From Patescibacteria group bacterium (lineage in GTDB: Bacteria > Patescibacteriota > UBA1384 > XYA2-FULL-43-10 > CAINNR01), in contig JAQVAO010000018.1 in NCBI GenBank assembly GCA_028690755.1, forward strand, positions 1-8,514: DNA of 8,514 bases, read 5' to 3'. The translations under genes were made by a program, and so were the position numbers. Of the stretch, positions 5,438 to 8,514 are shown in pieces. Below the pieces are notes generated by a model that saw nothing but the letters and a program-made list of their open reading frames with translations, did no database searches and had not been told where the DNA came from. How positions within the stretch are numbered: the first letter of the stretch is position 1; every line of letters begins with the position of its first letter.

Positions 5438-6610
5438 TTATTTTAGCGGACTCATTTTACGTAATTTTTCAACGATATTTTTCATTACCAAAATAACCTT
5501 GTCAATTTCTTCAGCAGCGGTTTGCCTTCCAAGAGTGAAACGGACTGAGCCATGACATTCCTCCGGCGGCAGTCCCATAGCAGAAAGAACATGAGAGGGC
5601 TCCAGCGAACCGGAGGTGCAGGCAGAACCGGTTGAAGCAGCAATACCCTCCATGTCCAGATTAAGGAGTATCGACTCCCCTTCGGCGTTTAGAAATGAAA
5701 TATTTACATTCGCCGGGCTACGCTCCTCTTGACTACCGTTTAATCTTGAATTTGGAATTTTAAGCAGTCCGTCGATCAATCTATCTCTTAACTTTTTTAG
5801 TCTTTCATTTTTCGATCTATCAATCAATTCGATTGCTTTAGCAAAACCAATAATCCCCGGCACATTCTCCGTCCCAGCGCGTTTTTTGTGCTCCTGTCCG
5901 CCACCAACAATCTGATGTTTTATTGGCGTTCCGGAACGGACATAAAGCAAGCCGACGCCTTTTGGCCCATAAATCTTATGTGCCGATATTGAAAGTAGGT
6001 CAACATGGAGATAATCTACGTTCATCTCAAAATATTCTGTCGCCTGAACGGCGTCGGTGTGGAAGAAAATCCTCGAATCCCTGGTTTTATTCTCCTTCTC
6101 AATCATCTGGCCAATCGCCCGAATCGGCTGAACCGTACCGATCTCATTGTTGACATACATAATCGAGACGAGAAGAGTGTTTTTTTTAATCGCCTTTTTT
6201 ACACTCTCGGCTCCGATTAAGCCATCGGAGCTGGGTTTAATATAGGTAGCCTCAATTACCCCATCAGCTTCGAGCTCTATTATCGTATCCAAAACGGCGT
6301 GATGTTCAAAGGCAGAAGTTATCACATGTGGCTTACTTTCAACTTTGGACTTTAGACTTTCAACTACACCATTTATGGCGAGATTATCCGACTCACTACC
6401 ACCGGAAGTGAATATAATCTCAGTAGATTTGCAATTAAGAAATTGGGCAATTTCTCGACGAGCAGCATCAACTGCTGACCTAGCAACTTGCCCAAAGGAG
6501 TGAATCGACGAGGCATTGCCAAATTGATCGGAAAAATAAGGTGCCATCGCCGCAAGCACTTCTGGGTGTACTGGAGTTGTTGCTGCATTATCTAAATAAA
6601 TCTTTTTCAT
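5438..6610 (-). CDS. iscS: Cysteine desulfurase, IscS/NifS family
   Basis: IscS is a PLP enzyme that converts cysteine to alanine and holds the sulfur as a cysteine persulfide for IscU and MnmA. The 390-residue product is of normal length. Visible motifs are YLDNAATTP (5-13), TSGGSESDNLAI (68-79), His103 in AFEHHAVLD stacking over the cofactor, HTDAVQA (184-190), the PLP-binding Lys212 in SAHKIYGPKG, RAGTENVPG (244-252) and the persulfide Cys331 in STGSACTSGS. An extra polar stretch, VESLKSKVESK (83-93), precedes the PHVITSAFEH strand and is encoded by a heptamer array. The start ATG overlaps the stop of the upstream antitoxin-like gene as ATGA (6607-6610), a classic coupling arrangement. In this compact genome it probably serves both Fe-S assembly and tRNA thiolation, since both acceptors follow in the same run. 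Confidence 0.97.
   Translation of the reverse strand: MKKIYLDNAATTPVHPEVLAAMAPYFSDQFGNASSIHSFGQVARSAVDAARREIAQFLNCKSTEIIFTSGGSESDNLAINGVVESLKSKVESKPHVITSAFEHHAVLDTIIELEADGVIEATYIKPSSDGLIGAESVKKAIKKNTLLVSIMYVNNEIGTVQPIRAIGQMIEKENKTRDSRIFFHTDAVQATEYFEMNVDYLHVDLLSISAHKIYGPKGVGLLYVRSGTPIKHQIVGGGQEHKKRAGTENVPGIIGFAKAIELIDRSKNERLKKLRDRLIDGLLKIPNSRLNGSQEERSPANVNISFLNAEGESILLNLDMEGIAASTGSACTSGSLEPSHVLSAMGLPPEECHGSVRFTLGRQTAAEEIDKVILVMKNIVEKLRKMSPLK
6335..6362. repeat. Four-unit heptamer tandem array inside iscS
   Basis: On the plus strand the units are ACTTTCA, ACTTTGG, ACTTTAG and ACTTTCA. On the coding strand they give VESLKSKVES, nearly the same peptide as the array in iscU (VESRKSKV). The segment falls in a loop between the helix after SESDNLAI and the next strand, a place where family members vary in length. 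The units are more diverged from each other than those in iscU, which could mean an older insertion. Confidence 0.83.
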
Positions 6611-6816
6611 CTCTCAATCTTTTTAGCGATTTTGCGTAGGTCCTCCAGGCATTTCCGGCATTTAACACCGGAAATTGAGTTTTCAAACTCCTCTTTTGGC
6701 ACCAGATAAGCAACCGGTTTTGAGTAACGGCTAACCTCAAAAACCTCACCCGATTCAACTTCGCGCATTACTTGTGAAATTGTGTTTTGTAGTTCATTTA
6801 CATTAATGTTTTTCAT
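6607..6816 (-). CDS. Phd/YefM-type antitoxin homologue with a C-terminal CxxC; possible isc operon regulator
   Basis: This gene encodes 69 residues. The first 45, with NVNELQNTISQVMREVESGE and then VFEVSRYSKPVAYLVP, follow the Phd/YefM antitoxin pattern: a small alpha/beta domain that dimerises, binds DNA and represses its own promoter. The tail differs from the usual toxin-binding tail. It carries Cys53 and Cys56 as CRKC, followed by a charged helix, LEDLRKIAKKIER. No toxin gene (Doc/Fic, RelE, YoeB or PIN) lies next to it. Instead it overlaps iscS by the ATGA at 6607-6610, making it the first gene of the sulfur operon. Repeated GTTACCT/AGGTAAC sites overlap its probable promoter. Known for the family: DNA binding and autorepression. 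Inferred here: control of the isc genes, perhaps through metal, Fe-S or thiol sensing by the CxxC. Alternatively it is the remnant of a lost toxin-antitoxin pair. The start is the only ATG that keeps the whole domain; no Shine-Dalgarno is obvious. Confidence 0.8.
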   Translation of the reverse strand: MKNINVNELQNTISQVMREVESGEVFEVSRYSKPVAYLVPKEEFENSISGVKCRKCLEDLRKIAKKIER

Positions 6817-6836
6817 TGTGATATAAATTTAAAAAA

Positions 6837-6868
6837 TTACCTGTAAATAAGGTAACATTTTAGGTAAC
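6837..6868. promoter_or_regulatory. Operator-like repeats before the antitoxin-like gene
   Basis: On the plus strand TTACCT (6837-6842), AGGTAAC (6850-6856) and AGGTAAC (6862-6868) lie within 32 bp. The first two form an inverted repeat with a 7-bp spacer. The last two are exact direct repeats 12 bp apart. They overlap the -10 region and the spacer of the predicted promoter, where a repressor would act. The autoregulating Phd/YefM family is the natural candidate to bind them, but this is inferred from position only. Confidence 0.6.
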
Positions 6869-6878
6869 TTTTTGTCAA
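6849..6878 (-). promoter_or_regulatory. Candidate promoter of the phd-like/isc/folD/mnmA run
   Basis: On the minus strand a perfect TTGACA (6878-6873) is followed after 18 bp by TACCTT (6854-6849). The latter keeps the three most important -10 positions (first T, second A, last T) but matches only three of six in all. Transcription would begin near 6842, with a leader of about 26 nt. A weak -10 overlapped by repeats is typical of a regulated promoter. Confidence 0.5.
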
Positions 6879-6886
6879 CTCTTTTG

Positions 6887-6920
6887 TCGGCCATTCAGAG
6901 TTGACTCTGAGCATGGCCGA
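6887..6920. repeat. Long imperfect palindrome between tatD and the isc operon
   Basis: TCGGCCAT (6887-6894) pairs with ATGGCCGA (6913-6920), and TCAGAGT (6895-6901) pairs with ACTCTGA (6904-6910). Only a GC bulge at 6911-6912 interrupts the stem. It could form a 15-bp hairpin in RNA of either strand or serve as a protein-binding dyad. No T-run follows it on either strand, so it is not a standard intrinsic terminator, though it lies 15 bp after the tatD stop and may attenuate read-through or protect the tatD 3' end. GTCAAC at 6874 and 6925 can each pair with GTTGAC at 6900-6905, so alternative folds are possible. Confidence 0.65.
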
Positions 6921-6934
6921 ATGAGTCAACAAAT

Positions 6935-7723
6935 TTATTTTATCCCAAAAAGTGTCATCGCTTTTTTAGTCGTCTGGCGCTCGACTTCAGACAAAGGCAG
7001 GTCTTTGATTCTAGCGATCTCCTCTGCAACTTTGACAACATAAGCTGGCTCATTTCGTTTACCCCGAAATGGTTCCGGCGCAAGGTATGGGCAATCAGTC
7101 TCAATCATCATCGAGCCAAGTGGAAGCTCTTTAATAATTCGCTCGATCTCTGTCCCCTGTTTGTAGGTAATGTTGCCGGTAAACGATATCGCCATATTTA
7201 GATCAAGGATTTTTTTCGCAAAATCCCAATCGGAGGAGAAACAGTGGACAACGCCTCGAATATCTTTTTGATAGCTTTTTAAGATAGCGTAAACATCGAA
7301 ATCAGCCTCGCGTGAATGAATAATAACCGGCAGGCGAAGCTCAACTGAAAGATCAAGCATCTGCTCAAAACATAAAATTTGTTTTTCGCGCGAAGGGTAT
7401 TTGGAAAATTGTGACGAACGCTTTAAATAATAATAATCTAAGCCGATCTCACCAATCGCTACCACCTTCGGATGATTAGTGATTGAGAGCAGTTTTTGAT
7501 TAGCTTCGATATCAAGGTCATTGGCTGAATGAGGATGAATTCCACACGCAGCATAAACTTCGGGGTATTTGCGAGATAGATCAACTGATTTTTTCGAAGA
7601 ATCGACATCAACGCCGACATTTATAATTCTTTTGACTTCAGCAGAGTTCGCCCGGCCCAAGACCTGGTGAACTTCATTTTTAAACTCTGGAAAATCTAAA
7701 TGTGCGTGAGTATCAATAAACAT
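6935..7723 (-). CDS. tatD: TatD-family metal-dependent DNase/hydrolase
   Basis: TatD proteins are cytosolic TIM-barrel hydrolases with two divalent metals. Characterised members act as 3'-5' exonucleases or D-aminoacyl-tRNA deacylases. The 262 residues carry the full metal-site set: His6 and His8 in DTHAHLD, Glu92 in AIGEIGLDYY, His136 in VIIHSRE, His160 in GVVHCFSSD and Asp210 in IETDCPYLAPEP. The C-terminus NEPAYVVKVAEEIARIK (225-241) is also typical of the family. The ATG is 3 nt after the stop of the transporter gene, with a weak AGGT ribosome binding site inside that gene's last codons, so the two are probably co-transcribed. The gene ends 118 bp before the antitoxin-like gene, a gap that holds a long palindrome and a promoter. 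Which substrate this paralogue uses cannot be read from sequence. Confidence 0.95.
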   Translation of the reverse strand: MFIDTHAHLDFPEFKNEVHQVLGRANSAEVKRIINVGVDVDSSKKSVDLSRKYPEVYAACGIHPHSANDLDIEANQKLLSITNHPKVVAIGEIGLDYYYLKRSSQFSKYPSREKQILCFEQMLDLSVELRLPVIIHSREADFDVYAILKSYQKDIRGVVHCFSSDWDFAKKILDLNMAISFTGNITYKQGTEIERIIKELPLGSMMIETDCPYLAPEPFRGKRNEPAYVVKVAEEIARIKDLPLSEVERQTTKKAMTLFGIK

Positions 7724-7726
7724 AAT

Positions 7727-8514
7727 TTACCTAAATAGAGTTACATACAAGACGCTAGCGATAACTATTAGTGCTGCAATTATATCACGCTTTTTTAAAT
7801 TCTCTTTAAAATAGAAGGCGGAGAAAAAGTAAACTAAAAACGGCCCGAGAACGAGAATTATTGTCGTCTCGACTACACCAAGTCTCGCAAAGCCATAAAA
7901 TTTCAGGACCATTTGTATCACTCCAAAAATCGCCGAAATGATGGTATAGGCAAAACATTTCGCCGGCATGGAAAGAAGTTTGGGCCGCCAAAACACTAAA
8001 AATATAACAGACATTATTGCCGTGCGAACAAAATAAAGAGCGACGGGTGAAAAAACATCAAGCAATAATTTGATAAAAATTGATTCCGCCGACATAAAAA
8101 TCATCGCAACAAAAATGATGCTGGTATTTTTTGTGATCTGCAAATGGTGGTGACGAAATCTTGAGATAATCAGAGCAACTGATGCTATTGCGCCAGCGAT
8201 AAATAGCTCCAAATTCCGTTCACTCGCTAGAAATATCTCCGAAAATATTATTGTGAAAAGTGGCGACAATAGCATAACTAGTTCGAACTCGTGTATCTCC
8301 TCACTCTGTATTCCACGGTAATAAAATGAGTTCCAGGTAACTGCTACTACTAACATCCCCAGTGACAACAACAAATATTTTGTCGTCGCTAGTACCTCCC
8401 AATTAACAGCTCCAAATCTTGGCAATAAAAAGGCAGTGATAATCGCCAGCCAAATAAAAAGTAGAGGGATGAAACGCTTAACCGGAATTTTGTATCGAGA
8501 GAGGACGACTTTAT
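7727..8514 (-). CDS. EamA/DMT-type membrane transporter, 5' end beyond the window
   Basis: This is an inner-membrane protein of the drug/metabolite transporter superfamily, normally about 10 membrane helices in two EamA repeats. The frame has no stop from 7727 to the right edge, giving 261 visible residues. A TTG at 8425 can be read as a start, but the 29 codons before it encode another hydrophobic segment, FIPLLFIWLAIITAFLL, so the true start is outside. Visible helices in the first repeat include KYLLLSLGMLVVAVTW, ELVMLLSPLFTIIFSEIFL and FIAGAIASVALII. The second repeat runs from TSIIFVAMIFMSAESIF to IIAALIVIASVLYVTLF and holds the typical GPFLVYFFSAFYFKENL (loop ending in Glu). Only about one helix seems to be missing at the N-terminus. 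The substrate is not predictable. It is followed after 3 nt by tatD. Confidence 0.88.
   Translation of the reverse strand, partial: KVVLSRYKIPVKRFIPLLFIWLAIITAFLLPRFGAVNWEVLATTKYLLLSLGMLVVAVTWNSFYYRGIQSEEIHEFELVMLLSPLFTIIFSEIFLASERNLELFIAGAIASVALIISRFRHHHLQITKNTSIIFVAMIFMSAESIFIKLLLDVFSPVALYFVRTAIMSVIFLVFWRPKLLSMPAKCFAYTIISAIFGVIQMVLKFYGFARLGVVETTIILVLGPFLVYFFSAFYFKENLKKRDIIAALIVIASVLYVTLFR

Noticed and set aside
5113..5555. Plus-strand open frames opposite iscU and iscS
   Set aside because: They are antisense shadows of secure genes, with no promoter or ribosome binding site and low-complexity composition.
6607..6816. A complete type II toxin-antitoxin module
   Set aside because: Only the antitoxin-like gene is present. 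The next gene downstream is iscS and the upstream gap of 118 bp has no room for a toxin.
6887..6920. The long palindrome as an intrinsic terminator for tatD
   Set aside because: The stem is not followed by a T-run on the minus strand (it continues CAAAAGAG), so a standard rho-independent terminator is not supported.

Overview
The window is AT-rich bacterial DNA with compact, nearly gap-free gene runs. Gene overlaps are 4 to 14 nt, and TGA serves as an ordinary stop codon (it ends the antitoxin-like gene at 6607-6609), so this is not a TGA-recoded lineage. The compact housekeeping set, divergent FolD, unknown small proteins and short heptamer arrays inside conserved genes all suggest a reduced-genome lineage such as the Candidate Phyla Radiation (Patescibacteria). 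That placement is an inference from style, not from a marker gene.

Layout. Minus strand, left end: the first 15 codons of an unidentified gene (46 to the left edge), downstream of recG (69-2102), the replication-fork and recombination helicase. Plus strand, centre: two small independent genes of unknown function. The first (2207-2653) is a GC-rich gene of about 59% GC with a near-consensus promoter, a perfect Shine-Dalgarno and a strong intrinsic terminator. The second (2746-3099) is an AT-rich gene for an acidic protein, whose promoter begins in that terminator's T-tract. Minus strand, right: a tight gene run read from right to left. It begins with a Phd/YefM-like antitoxin homologue (6607-6816) and continues with iscS, iscU, folD and mnmA. 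Upstream of it lie tatD (6935-7723) and an EamA-type membrane transporter (7727 to the right edge, 5' end outside the window).

How the genes fit together. IscS takes sulfur from cysteine. IscU is the scaffold for Fe-S clusters, and MnmA uses IscS-derived sulfur to 2-thiolate tRNA wobble uridine. FolD supplies one-carbon folate units. The run is therefore a sulfur-trafficking and tRNA-modification operon. Its first gene has no toxin partner. It encodes a small DNA-binding-type protein with a CxxC motif, and its promoter carries repeated GTTACCT/AGGTAAC sites. It may be the operon's own regulator, in the position IscR occupies in other bacteria.

The least expected features are: (1) four-unit heptanucleotide arrays embedded in frame in recG, iscU and iscS, with iscU and iscS sharing the same heptamer and the same reading frame; (2) the self-contained GC-rich gene of unknown family; (3) the candidate CxxC Phd-like regulator with its operator-like repeats. 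No tRNA, rRNA, CRISPR array, transposase or attachment site was found.
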